Origin: Cylindrotheca closterium
Lineage: Eukaryota > Bacillariophyta > Bacillariophyceae > Bacillariales > Bacillariaceae
DNA length: 26,926 nucleotides
Assembly: GCA_933822405.4 (NCBI GenBank)
Contig: CAKOGP040001491.1
Location: 1-26,926 of the forward strand
Reading direction: 5' to 3'
Shown: positions 16,366 to 25,058 of the stretch, one piece after another
How the letters are laid out: the number at the start of each line of letters is the position of its first letter
Numbering within the stretch: the stretch's first letter is position 1
Notes under the pieces: model-generated
Told to the model about the DNA's origin: nothing
The model's input: only the letters and a program-made list of their open reading frames with translations
The model's database searches: none
Translations under genes and position numbers: made by a program

Positions 16366-17500
16366 TTAAGGAGCAAGGCCGCGATCCGCCTTGTTCAGAC
16401 AATACCAAAGTAAGTGTTTGTTGGCTTGGTTCAATTTCACTTTCACCAATCTGTCTCCGCTTATTACGTCTCCAACACCATGTGGGAACAGGGTTGGAAA
16501 TGCAATGCTTTGAAGGTTTGGTGTGTTGTAGTCGCTGAGAGGCGCCCCACCAGGTGGCATCACAATCGGATTGGTGCTATGGCCAGGAGGAGCAGCAGAT
16601 GCGCCATTCAGAACGAACTGACGGATTCGGTCGGAATCCAATCCATTCATATTGGTAAGTGACTGTGGTATGTAAACTTTGTCGTCGACCACAACTTCAC
16701 CAGCATCTAACCCAACTGCTCCTGTCGCGCCACTTGTATCTGGACCTGGCTCTAACACTTGTTGCTGAGGAACTTGTTCTTCTTCAGCAGCAGCGTCCTC
16801 CTCGCCTTCTTTTGCTTGTGTGCCCTGGGTTCGTTCATTGTTGGGACGAACCACATGGACCACTTGCGGAATCTGATTGGATACATTGCCATCTACTGGC
16901 AATGCATCGATTCTCGCCATCTCAAGGGTTATGTTTTCATAGCATGGATGATGAGCTTTCAGGTACGTCAACCACGCACGGACAACTTCTCGTCGACATC
17001 TGAAATCACGATGGTTGGGCGCATTTGTTGGCGCATTGGGATTGTTGATTCGGACCACAAATACGGTGGGAATTTCATTAAACGCCGCAGGTAAGACTGA
17101 CAAAAGATTTGTTTCCTTTTCAAGATTGATGACATTGCCTTCGTATCTCATGTGCCCTGTTCCTTGCATCTGATAACACTTCATGACAACATGGACCCGG
17201 GCAATCATTGTCTCTTCAATCGGAGTCACTTTTGGTAAGTGGTGTGGATAGCCCTGTGGGAATGGATCCATTTTGTTTGCTGCCGAGAACTTGCAGCAGC
17301 TAATATCTCGATCTTGTCTTTGCTTTTGACAGGTCACGCATTCCCCAGCAAAACCAGTTCTTGCTCGCTTGGTATGTGGCCCTCTTTCCTTGCAATAGTT
17401 GCAATGAAAAAATTAATCCGTCTGAAACCTCTCTGCATTTGCTTGAAACAGTCGAATACAGGTTTGCATATCTCGATGCTGATGCAGGGGGACAAAGTCA
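16366..17500 (-). pseudogene. Helitron protein, zinc-finger and DUF6570-like region
   Basis: The frame shows two Cys pairs (CNYC and CVTC, about 17 residues apart), then QDRDISCCKFSAANKMDPFP and LPKVTPIEETMIARVHVVMK. This is the conserved region, often named DUF6570, upstream of Helitron Rep domains. Farther on, TPNLQSIAFPTLFPHGVGD matches the usual Helitron LFPxGxG block. Stops are TAA 17413-17415 (ahead of the first Cys pair) and TAA 16366-16368 after DRGLAP. Upstream, near 17500, the signal continues in another frame. Role: part of the transposition initiator protein. Confidence 0.78.
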
Positions 17501-17990
17501 CTTGACTGGTAAGAATGTCGTTTGCAGAGGGTTCTTGTCTTGGTGGGACATTTTCCAGTCGTAAGTTGACTTCTCTTGCGCGTCGCCTTTGTTGTGACAA
17601 CCGACTGCTCTCACGAATATTTGCTTCTGCCTCATCGTGTGATAATCGTCTTGTTCTGAGGAGAGCAGGGGTATACACTTCTTCTTCTGGAATTCTTGCA
17701 AGCCAATCTGCAATTGGTCGTCGCGCCACTGGTGGTGGTGGTGGGACACTTGCAGCAGCCGCAGCAGCAACAGGGGCGGTCCAAGCTGGAACAACTATTG
17801 GACCACCAGCAACACCACACTCAACTTGAGCTTGACGATTATCGGACGCGGCAACCCTTGGAGGTGCTTGAACTTGGGGGAGGACACCTGGATTTGGATT
17901 GTTTGGATGGTTTCGAAGGTAACCAAGGAAGAGAGGGTCGTTCCAGGCGCCAACAAAAGCATCTGGTGGTGGCGCTGGTGGGATCGGAAC
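17500..17990 (-). pseudogene. Helitron protein, Pro/Ala-rich and Arg-rich region
   Basis: An open frame carries a Pro-rich segment (VPIPPAPPPDAF), WNDPLFLGYLRNHPNNPNPG, an Ala-rich run, PPPPPVARRPIADWLARI, and an Arg/Glu-rich helix (RESSRLSQQRRRAREVNLRL). It links the basic N-terminus (different frame, switch at about 17990-18050) with the zinc-finger region (different frame, switch near 17500). The two switches are probably indels, though short introns cannot be excluded from this sequence alone. Confidence 0.6.
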
Positions 17991-18418
17991 CCTTCTTGCA
18001 TTGGTTCCGATGGTCCTCCCATCACAGCTTCCATACGCTCCACATGAATTGACTGCTGTGACGCCTGAAGAATTGCATTGGTGTCTGGCAATTCGTCGTC
18101 ATCGTCGCTTTCATCTGCTTCATCTGCTCCCACTGTCTCAACAATCAACTGTCGGTGGTTCTGCTGTGTTGAAATTGAAGCATTGGCGGTGGTATGTTGC
18201 AAAGAGTCTTGGGATGGCGGCGCAAAAGATCCTTGGCTACCTTTTCTCTTTTCATTGTAGCGACGATGCTTCCTCCGTCTCCTTTCATTCCTCTCTTCCT
18301 CTGCCAAGGGTGGACAAGCCCATTTTGCTTTGGCAGCTCTTTTCTTTTCTTGGTTTTCTTTGTATCTTTGCCGCCGCCGCCGCCGCTTTTTGGCACTGTC
18401 TAGCCTAGTACAAGCCAT
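17795..18418 (-). CDS. Helitron protein N-terminus, highly basic
   Basis: ATG at 18416-18418 opens MACTRLDSAKKRRRRRQRY, a poly-Arg nuclear-targeting-like head. Two Glu/Lys/Arg-rich helices with Cys-Pro-Pro (KAKWACPPLAEEERNERRRR) follow, then a Ser/Gln-rich and an acidic segment (ADEADESDDDDELPDTNAI). Such Arg/Lys-rich heads are common at the start of algal Helitron proteins. Below about 18000 the frame turns into low-quality sequence while the adjacent frame carries the expected Pro-rich region, so the last 60 or so residues are probably out of frame. Confidence 0.65.
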   Translation of the reverse strand: MACTRLDSAKKRRRRRQRYKENQEKKRAAKAKWACPPLAEEERNERRRRKHRRYNEKRKGSQGSFAPPSQDSLQHTTANASISTQQNHRQLIVETVGADEADESDDDDELPDTNAILQASQQSIHVERMEAVMGGPSEPMQEGFRSHQRHHQMLLLAPGTTLSSLVTFETIQTIQIQVSSPKFKHLQGLPRPIIVKLKLSVVLLVVQ

Positions 18419-18969
18419 CACTAATAGACTTAGCTAACGATATTAGACTAGAATAGTTGACATTTGACTTTGAATGTTGTTAGAATGCTTCCATCCCATT
18501 GCCTCCAAGGTACGGAAAGCTTCTTTTGTTTGTCTTTTGCTTCCACAAAACATCAAGTTCTCCCCCTTTTGTTTTGGCTTTTGCTGTCAAGTTCTCGTTC
18601 CTTTCCGCGCCGGCAACTCGGCACACGTCAAATTCAAAACCGAGGTCCAATGAGTCGAATCGTGGTTCATGCGCTGGCATTTCTTGCAAACGACCTCCAC
18701 GTGGAATGAATGAATCAAGTGACCTCCATGCGTGGATCCAGCTGGCAATCAAATGGTCGATTGAGTCGGAAATAAAACGACGAAGTTTTGTGTCGTATTA
18801 AGGCACAACAAGATGTGATATGAAAAGGTTAACTAAATAAATATTTTTTTCCCGTTTAATTGTTGACACCCGAACACCGTATCCCACCCCATCCCAAATT
18901 CGCATGCACACGCACAAAGTAGTAAGCAAAGCTGCCCAGGGAAAAGAAGACGGGCCACTTTGCAGATAA

Positions 18970-19071
18970 CTCAAACGACTCACACGTTTGAGGTATAACT
19001 CACACGTTTGAGTTTTTACTCAAACGTGTGAGTTTTTACTCAAACGTGTGAGATTTACTCAAATGTGTGAG
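18970..19071. repeat. Array of 14-bp repeats in both orientations
   Basis: CTCACACGTTTGAG occurs at 18979-18992 and 18999-19012. Its reverse complement CTCAAACGTGTGAG is at 19019-19032 and 19039-19052, with a one-base variant at 19058-19071 and a partial unit at 18970-18978. Unit spacing is 19-20 bp. The second and third units form a perfect 14-bp stem with a 6-base loop. Confidence 0.9.
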
Positions 19072-19081
19072 ATTTTACTCA

Positions 19082-19594
19082 TCTTCCCCCTGGAAATTTG
19101 AGCTGGCAGACCAACAACTACCTACTTTTGCCAAAAGATACAGTCCTGTATTTTTCCAGATCCAAACCCTAGTAAAAGAACTTGTCACGCAACATCATTG
19201 GGACAAAAACGAGTTCTACGGCAAGGCAGGAGGTGAAAGGAGAGAGGCTTTCAGCCGCTTCCTCACCAACAAGGTCAGAAGAAAGGGTTTTGGTTGATTT
19301 GCTGGATGAACGGAAAGTTGACATGTCAGCAAACATGGAGACGCAGCTGGCAATGGAACTTCAAGCCAAGGGAGGGCCAAGCGATGCCGTGGTGAATGAA
19401 GCTCGTGCTGTTGCGTTTGCTGTGCTTGATTCTGCTAATGAAAAAAAAATACACTTAACCCTCCTGTTATTTCTACTATGGACGACCTTGCGCAACGTTC
19501 ACGACAAGGCAAGAGACAAATCGTTACAGGAAGATTTGATTTTGGCTGATGACCTGGCCAAGCACCCAACAATCACCCATAACGCATGTGGCTA
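19082..19594 (+). pseudogene. Unrecognised possible gene fragment
   Basis: Two plus-strand segments look protein-coding. One reads TLVKELVTQHHWDKNEFYGK...AFSRFLTNK up to about 19270; the other, in a second frame, reads ERVLVDLLDERKVDMSANME...NEARAVAFAVLDSANEKK up to about 19450. A frame change or a short intron near 19280 would join them. No domain was recognised. Plus orientation opposes the Helitron, and position at the Helitron ends would suit a captured host fragment, but chance open frames remain possible. Confidence 0.25.
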
Positions 19595-19603
19595 GCTCAA
19601 GTT

Positions 19604-22390
19604 TTATTTGACCAGGGCAAAATATATAATTGTACGGGGTAGGGGCTGCAAAGTGGGGGGAAAACTTTGCAGACATAACGTCACTCCACCCTTGATGCCA
19701 ACGTTGAACACCCTAACCGCCCAAGAGAATGCAACATAAGACACACCATGTTCCATTTCCTTGTTCCCTAGCGTCGGGACAATTTTGTTCCTGATCGTTT
19801 GTCCTTGTGCCTTGTGAATCGTCCACGCCCAAGCGAGTCGTAAGGGGATCATCGTTCTTGTATCTTCGACCCAATCCCCGTTCCGTTTTGTGTATTCGAT
19901 ATGAGTCTGAGGATAAATTGGAACCCACTTACTTCTTGACGGTTCTGTACTTGATGTTGGCTCTGGAAAGAATGATTCCCCAGAATAATCGTCCATTTCC
20001 ACCCAGACACAATATGGAAGATGTTTCTTGGTTTGTGGACTCTCTTTTTGGCGATACTTGATGCCCACCACTTTTCCAGTAGAGCCGTTCGCCAATCCCA
20101 ACTTTGGGCAGAGATTGTAGGTCAAGGGAACCTCTGCGCCGATAGCCAGAAAAAGCACATTGTACAGACCTCCACACCGGTCCACTGATAGTGCCTTCAT
20201 CCGAGAACTTAAATTGAGTGCATCAATCCGAAGAATTGGACTGTTCAGAGCCTTCAGTGCATCTCTGTTGTGTGTATCCACCTCTCTATTGGTTGGAAAG
20301 AGGTTGGTAATACGAGGATTGTCGAATCCACGAGCTCTCCATGCTTGTGTCCCCATTGTGTCTCTGGAACAGCGATCTCGTATCCATTCATAGTGGTTCT
20401 CTTCAATACGGGCATCCGCCAACTTGTTCAAAAAGTTTTCAAACCAAACCGCATCTTCGTCATTCCTGTCGACGCGATTTTTTACTACCAGTTCAATCAC
20501 CGATGTAAACTGTTGGAAATACAGGTTCCGCGAAGCGTTGCATCCATCATTTCCTCCGTACCATAATGGCTTGCCCTTTACTGGTGAAAGTTGTGCTGTA
20601 TCGCCAACCAATACCAGAACAACGCCACCAAACAATTTGTTATTTGCCTTGATCTCTTGCAACCTTAGATTGATCATTTGCAAATACTTTTGATGCAGCA
20701 TGGAATATTCGTCAATAAAGACTACCTTGGCATTCTTGTGCGTTTCTTGCAAATCCATTTTGATTCGACCTTGCAATGGATTAAGTGGTCGCGATCCAAT
20801 TGGTAACGCCAAACCATCCTTTCTACTGAAACAAGTAGAGCCATTATTGACCGTAGCAGCTTTTCCTGTCGTTGCCAATGCAACCACTTCACCTGGTTCA
20901 AGCTTCTGTCGTAGGTAGTTCATGCCAAAAGACTTTCCAGTCCCACCCTGTCCTCGAAGCAGAATGCACCAAGAAAATTCATTCCCGCCATCAGTGGAAG
21001 AGTCGCCGTCTCCATATTCCAACACCGTTTCCACCAACTTCACAAAAGCATTCTGGTGATCTTTCATTTCGTTGCGATTCACTGTCCTTCCACCCAATTC
21101 CCTTGGTCCATTGGTATTGGTTGCTCGTTGCTGTAGCACTGCAACCGGGTCTTCCGAAACACAGGAAGCAAGATCACGACCGACTGACCCCCAGTCCTTT
21201 TCCTCATCCCAAACAAGGTTGTCGTCCACGTCCTCATGCCATAGGTCGACATCCGTTCCCAAACTTGAATACTGCAATTCAAACTCGTCCTCGTCGATGT
21301 CATCTGCATCGACTTGAGCAGCTCCTCCATTGCCGCCGCCACCGCCACCAACATCCAGACTATTGTCCGACAACTGTACTGCAGCTAGTGCCCGCATCGT
21401 TTCCTGCTGAAGATGATCTGGAGGTCGCCGTCCTTCTTCGTCCTGAGAAGAAGCATTGTTAGACATTTCAAGAAGAAGTGCATTCCAAATGTCCTTCTTC
21501 TCTTGATCTGTCACTTCACTTCCTCCAAACGCGTTGTGATAGCCATCTCGCCAAGTTTTGTAACGAACACATCCCAATTGACAATAGTCCACATACTTTG
21601 GACCGTTTGGATTATTGGATAGCTGTGGGACGTACTGGTGGAACTTCTTTCGATCCAATTCCTTGATTTTTCCCGCAAAATTACCACCTTTGAGTAGTGT
21701 ATACTTCCTGCCAAAGTCGTCCAGATTCAAATGTTCAAGACCGTTGTCTCTTGCGTTGACAAACACACTCGCATCTTGCCACCATGATGCTTCATTTCGT
21801 TTTGCATAAGGGTCGATCAATGTCACTTTGGTTTGAACTTCTCCTTCTCCAACCTCTACTTCCATTGTGTTGTTGTAGAGGTTTACCTTGGTGAAAGTGT
21901 GTGACGAATACACAAGAGGAAGTCCATTGATTAGATGGCATGTCTCTGGCTTTCCACGCGGCCGATTTCCGGCAACAGTCGTCTGCAGGCGATTCAAAGC
22001 TGTTCTCACACTAGTTGCTTCACCTCCTTCTGTGGCATTGTTGAGAGCATTGAAGAAGAAATTTCTCGTTCTTCTGGAGTGCAATGCCTCAGGCTTGGTC
22101 ACATATTTGGTCATGTAGCCAATGACCTTTCCCACATCAATTGTCAGCCGAATGTCCATGTTTGACATGAAAGAAGCCATGAGAGGACGGCAATGTGGGT
22201 TCAGGAACCAATCGTTTCGCTTTGTGTAAAGCTCCATCTTTGTTCCAATACCTCCAGCTCTAGTCTTGGTTTGCACTACAGCAAGGATTGTCTTGGTTTG
22301 CAATGGAATCGGAAAGTTTTTGGAACACTTTTCACCTTCCTTCTTGACACAATAAGATGTGCACTTGTGACGTTGGACAGCATTGATCAA
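19604..22390 (-). CDS. Helitron Rep C-terminus fused to PIF1-like helicase, 928 aa
   Basis: Helitrons move by rolling-circle-like replication: Rep nicks and joins DNA, the helicase unwinds it. Rep motif 3 is KVIGYMTKYVTK with both catalytic tyrosines (Y92, Y96). The helicase shows Walker A GQGGTGKS (480-487), Walker B VVFIDEYSM (556-564), motif III VGDTAQLSP (about 595-603), motif V WTIHKAQGQT, and a motif VI-like YVAFSWAVR near 885. In that last block the usual Ser-Arg is Ser-Trp (TGG at about 19721-19723), a change obtainable from CGG by one CpG transition that removes the arginine finger. The listed start is not a true start: the frame continues upstream across TGA 22409-22411 and TGA 22592-22594. 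Confidence 0.92.
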   Translation of the reverse strand: MINAVQRHKCTSYCVKKEGEKCSKNFPIPLQTKTILAVVQTKTRAGGIGTKMELYTKRNDWFLNPHCRPLMASFMSNMDIRLTIDVGKVIGYMTKYVTKPEALHSRRTRNFFFNALNNATEGGEATSVRTALNRLQTTVAGNRPRGKPETCHLINGLPLVYSSHTFTKVNLYNNTMEVEVGEGEVQTKVTLIDPYAKRNEASWWQDASVFVNARDNGLEHLNLDDFGRKYTLLKGGNFAGKIKELDRKKFHQYVPQLSNNPNGPKYVDYCQLGCVRYKTWRDGYHNAFGGSEVTDQEKKDIWNALLLEMSNNASSQDEEGRRPPDHLQQETMRALAAVQLSDNSLDVGGGGGGNGGAAQVDADDIDEDEFELQYSSLGTDVDLWHEDVDDNLVWDEEKDWGSVGRDLASCVSEDPVAVLQQRATNTNGPRELGGRTVNRNEMKDHQNAFVKLVETVLEYGDGDSSTDGGNEFSWCILLRGQGGTGKSFGMNYLRQKLEPGEVVALATTGKAATVNNGSTCFSRKDGLALPIGSRPLNPLQGRIKMDLQETHKNAKVVFIDEYSMLHQKYLQMINLRLQEIKANNKLFGGVVLVLVGDTAQLSPVKGKPLWYGGNDGCNASRNLYFQQFTSVIELVVKNRVDRNDEDAVWFENFLNKLADARIEENHYEWIRDRCSRDTMGTQAWRARGFDNPRITNLFPTNREVDTHNRDALKALNSPILRIDALNLSSRMKALSVDRCGGLYNVLFLAIGAEVPLTYNLCPKLGLANGSTGKVVGIKYRQKESPQTKKHLPYCVWVEMDDYSGESFFPEPTSSTEPSRSKWVPIYPQTHIEYTKRNGDWVEDTRTMIPLRLAWAWTIHKAQGQTIRNKIVPTLGNKEMEHGVSYVAFSWAVRVFNVGIKGGVTLCLQSFPPTLQPLPRTIIYFALVK

Positions 22391-22637
22391 TTCACAATAC
22401 AGGTCGTCTCACAAGATATTGGGCTGTTGGTTGCAAGGATGTCGATTGTCATCTCCTTGCACAAATTGTGTAGTCTCGTCACGCTCGGTCGACTTGGCAT
22501 CAGTTGGTGGATCTGGATGCATTGTCGTAATTAGATAGTCGTTGAATTCTTGGATGATCTCTTGGGCCTCAAAACCCTTTTGGACCTTTCCTCAAAGTTC
22601 TTCCACCTGCTGATCATTAAGTGGGCGGTTCTCAAAT
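22391..22637 (-). pseudogene. Helitron Rep middle segment upstream of the 928-aa frame
   Basis: In the same frame as the helicase ORF, this stretch reads QFENRPLNDQQVEEL, TGA, GKVQKGFEAQEIIQEFNDYL, HPDPPTDAKSTERD, NRHPCNQQPNIL, TGA, DDLYCELINAVQRHKC. It matches the region between the HUH motif and motif 3 of Helitron Rep (FxDYLITTxNP). Both stops are TGA. It ends where the gypsy LTR begins at 22638, so the HUH site upstream is not in this piece. Confidence 0.75.
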
Positions 22638-22910
22638 TGTAATGACCTTGGAGTGACCTTGGAACTAGATTAGACCCTTTGGAGGTACAGACATAGCTTT
22701 AGGCCTATCTCTTATGTCACTCCTTTCTGTGGCTTTCTGAGAGACTCTATAACTTTTGTGGTGACCCATTCCTATCTCTTCTTCTAGGCTGGTTCACTAT
22801 TCGAATAGCCATAAGGCTTAGATTGAAGACTACAAGAGTATACTCTCTCTCTCACACAAGCAATTGCTGTTTGATTTGATCGAAAAACCTTGATCCTTTC
22901 AGATTTACAA
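22638..22910 (+). repeat. gypsy 5' LTR (right boundary uncertain)
   Basis: It begins TG at 22638, where Helitron coding similarity ends. CAAAT (22633-22637) would be the left target duplication. TATAA is at 22748-22752. The 3' boundary could be the CA near 22858 or the CA near 22911. No second LTR is in the window to settle it, and no tRNA-like TGG primer site was recognised. Confidence 0.5.
22748..22752 (+). promoter_or_regulatory. TATA box of gypsy LTR
   Basis: TATAA in the context CTCTATAACTT lies within the LTR and about 190 bp before the gag ATG. Confidence 0.45.
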
Positions 22911-22940
22911 CAAGTTTCACGTTACAGTACTTTTTCTACG

Positions 22941-23634
22941 ATGGCTTCTACACACATGCTCCGTCAAACCATCATTGTCAATGAAAGCGACTCTCCATTG
23001 GCATACAAGGCCAGGGAAGTCACTAATCCAGTGATGCAGTATGTCAGTTCCTTTGACAACAACTTTGAGCGCAAGCAAAAGGTTGAAGTTTGGAATGGTG
23101 CAAGTGGAAAGAATGTTGAACCACTCCTTAGGTCCATTCAATCCTTTCGCAACATCTCCTCAGAGTGGGGACTCAATCAGGGTCGTCAGAAGAAGGCCTT
23201 GTTCAAGCAATTCCTCACTGCTGAACCGCACATGACCTATCAGAGGATTTCTGATGCTCATGGGAACTCAGTTCAGGACTTTGAAGATTCTGTCGATGAA
23301 TTCATTTGCGAATACACGGGCGAGAATCCAAAGTATCAGGCGAACATGTATCTCTTTGATACTTCCAACCACATTCGCAAACCATATAATACTGAAATTG
23401 GAATTCACGCAAATCGCTTAAAAACCCTATTTATGTATCATGATATGCTTCCTGGAAATTGTTCCAACGTGAACGATGAGAACAACCCGGGGCAAACTCG
23501 GAAGAGAAAGCTGGCACTGTTCCGCTCCTTTCCCCAATTGATTGGCAGGGAGATTTTATCAATTCGCCGAATGATCCGGCGAACGACAATAATATTACGT
23601 GGAAGGATATTGTCAGTTGGATGACACAGAAGAA
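22941..23634 (+). pseudogene. gypsy Gag N-terminal/capsid region
   Basis: ATG 22941 opens MASTHMLRQTIIVNESDSPL. A helical capsid-like protein follows, without cysteines arranged as a zinc knuckle: SLDTS-type loops such as YLFDTSNHIRKPYNTEIGI and a conserved-looking KRKLALFRSFPQ. Near 23541 the frame shifts; the continuing frame reads IDWQGDFINSPNDPANDNNI and then TWKDIVSWMTQKK before the LINE junction. The next residues of the Gag are those starting at 5233, in the same phase. Relatedness to diatom gypsy Gag is inferred from this arrangement, not from a recognised domain. Confidence 0.65.
23621..23634 (+). repeat. 14-bp target-site duplication copy B (LINE in gypsy gag)
   Basis: ATGACACAGAAGAA is identical to 5233-5246. 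Left of it the gag reads KDIVSW; right of it LINE 3' sequence starts. Confidence 0.7.
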
Positions 23635-23873
23635 GAATAATAACGGAGACATTAATCGTTAGGATGCTACTCTATGGGCATTTGATTGCCGGTGAAATAT
23701 TTGGCTGGAAAGGTCAAGTACTGTGGAGCGGTGAGTCAACAACAAGTTTGAACCATGGGAGGCATCTGTACCTATACAGAAGTTGCTCAAGTCATGTCGT
23801 TAAGAATGACTTCTCCCGCGGCGAGGCGGGGTGAATTTGGGGCGCTTAGTGTCCCACGAACGTTGGAAAGCGT
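23635..23873 (-). other. LINE 3' untranslated region
   Basis: This sequence lies between the last stop and the target duplication. It has a GC-rich stretch around 23815-23845 and ends on the minus strand with CCGTTATTATTC. There is no poly(A) tail; the end looks like a short TTA/TTC-type repeat. The true end could be a few bases off. Confidence 0.5.
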
Positions 23874-25058
23874 TCAGGAGGGGGGAGCAGAGAAGATAGT
23901 CCGTAGGTTACAGCGTTGAGCCCGCAGAGAGCAACAATAGTCCTTGCCCTCCTGTCGAAGTAGCTTCAGCCATTCTTCCTTGTCCACCAATGACTTACGG
24001 AGGACGCCGTGACGGCATGTCAGCATGCGTCTAATATCCGGAGGTAAATCAGCTGAACCCATATCAAACTGAGAGTGAATCCCCTCATTGACAACACAGT
24101 GACGTTCACGGAGCTGAACATTGTCGTCCGAATGTTGAACGGCGTTCCGTTGTTCCCACATATAGAACCTAATGGAGATGAGTTGCTGGGAGAGACGGGA
24201 GGCCCACAGAGAAACCGACCGACAACTGTGAGTCTCGTCAAAATAATTTTGTTGCAGAGACAGCCACAAGGAGGCTAGTCTGCCTTCCAAAAGTCCCTGA
24301 CACCCAATAGCTTCCTGTGCCAGAAAGGCCGGGCGGATGGTCCGAGAGATCAAACAAGGGGGACATGATGAATCGTGAACACCCTGAAGCAGAAGGAGTA
24401 TCGCGTGCTTGATGGCGGGGGAGGTAAGATGTATATCCATCCAGAGCGAGAGAACGGTCACCCTCCAATCCCATTCGTCCCTAGCCGAGGCTGCTGGGCA
24501 ACGGGGAACATGCAAGTGATCTTCAAACTCGCCGCACGGAGGGCACGCAGCGGACAATTCGAGGCCCCAATACACTTTGAACTTCCCCGTGCCGCACATG
24601 CCCACCCAATGTTTTGTAATCCAGCGCTGGAGTCCGGCAGGTAGCGACCGCATAGCGCGGCCCAGTGTCTCCCAGTCAATCAGGTTTTCAGACTCCTCAG
24701 AGATCACATTACGGTTCCTCCATTGTTGCCGCAGGCGGGGGAGTGTCACGCACTCCTGAATGAAGTGGTCACTCAGCCGAGACTGCTTTGTGTCAGCCAC
24801 AAAAAGAGCTGCCAGTTCCGTGAAGAACCGAGGGTTGGGGGGGATAAGTTGGTGGGCCGCCTCTAGTTCCTTGCGGAAATCCACTGCCATGCCATCCACC
24901 TCCAGGTTTTTCTTTTCCCACCAAGTGAGTTCATCAAATAAGTTTGACTTGTCCAAATGTCCGTAGACATGCCGTGGAGACCAAGACACCGGAGACCGAG
25001 AGATGGCTTCACGGATGGAAGAGATCAGGTCAAATTGTGCATCAGTGGGTGAAAGGGG
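23874..25058 (-). CDS. LINE ORF2 C-terminus: end of RNase H and zinc finger
   Basis: In frame after TGA 25059-25061 the segment reads PLSPTDAQFDLISSIREAIS and then WSPRHVYGHLDKSN, the GHxD block that closes the RNase H active site. A charged domain follows, then CPPCGEFEDHLHVPRCP, a CX2C...HXH...C finger like those at the C-terminus of many LINE Pol proteins, and a helical tail ending at 23874. Without the TGA it would be joined to the RNase H start. Role: removal of RNA from the hybrid, and probably template binding by the finger. Confidence 0.85.
   Translation of the reverse strand, partial: PLSPTDAQFDLISSIREAISRSPVSWSPRHVYGHLDKSNLFDELTWWEKKNLEVDGMAVDFRKELEAAHQLIPPNPRFFTELAALFVADTKQSRLSDHFIQECVTLPRLRQQWRNRNVISEESENLIDWETLGRAMRSLPAGLQRWITKHWVGMCGTGKFKVYWGLELSAACPPCGEFEDHLHVPRCPAASARDEWDWRVTVLSLWMDIHLTSPAIKHAILLLLQGVHDSSCPPCLISRTIRPAFLAQEAIGCQGLLEGRLASLWLSLQQNYFDETHSCRSVSLWASRLSQQLISIRFYMWEQRNAVQHSDDNVQLRERHCVVNEGIHSQFDMGSADLPPDIRRMLTCRHGVLRKSLVDKEEWLKLLRQEGKDYCCSLRAQRCNLRTIFSAPPS

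Larger units (their letters stand above)
15955..18418 (-). mobile_element. Helitron, N-terminal half of Rep-helicase gene
   Basis: Minus-strand fragments in three frames spell the first half of a Helitron protein: basic head, Pro-rich and Arg-rich regions, zinc-finger pairs, the block FSAANKMDPFPQGYPHHLPK, and the start of the Helitron-like N domain. It ends at about 15955-15960 where gypsy integrase begins. The second half is at 19604-22637, beyond the spacer and on the wrong side for simple reading. Confidence 0.82.
18422..19603. other. Spacer between the two Helitron gene ends
   Basis: These 1,182 bases separate the start of the Helitron N-terminal half from the end of its C-terminal half, in a head-to-tail arrangement. 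They should contain both Helitron termini (5' TC and 3' hairpin-CTRR). Neither could be fixed with confidence: a CTAG occurs on the minus strand near 19591, without a clear GC-rich hairpin upstream. The stretch 18422-18960 shows AT-rich and poly-T tracts but no convincing gene. Confidence 0.5.
19604..22637 (-). mobile_element. Helitron, C-terminal half (Rep tyrosines and PIF1 helicase)
   Basis: Minus-strand coding sequence begins against the gypsy LTR at 22637 and runs to the helicase end at 19604. It supplies what the 15955-18418 piece lacks, without overlap, except for the HUH-motif segment, which is absent from both. Confidence 0.87.
22638..23634 (+). mobile_element. Ty3/gypsy element, fragment 1 (5' LTR and gag N-terminus)
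   Basis: The plus-strand fragment starts TGTAATGACC directly against Helitron coding sequence and carries a TATA box, leader and gag. It stops at the LINE 3' end. Together with 5233-5851 and 12764-15950 it makes one gypsy element lacking only its 3' end. Confidence 0.75.

Noticed and set aside
16659..17094. Hydrophobic Leu-rich plus-strand frames suggesting membrane proteins
   Set aside because: They are antisense to the Gln/Glu/Ala-rich part of the Helitron N-half. The complement of Gln/Glu codons reads as Leu-rich sequence.
18970..19071. CRISPR-like array
   Set aside because: Units are 14 bp, occur in both orientations, and are separated by 5-6 bp of T-rich linker rather than unique spacers. 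The setting is eukaryotic.
20872..21462. 196-codon plus-strand frame, Pro/His/Arg-rich
   Set aside because: It is antisense to the Helitron helicase, with composition explained by the complement of its Asp/Gly/Glu-rich linker.
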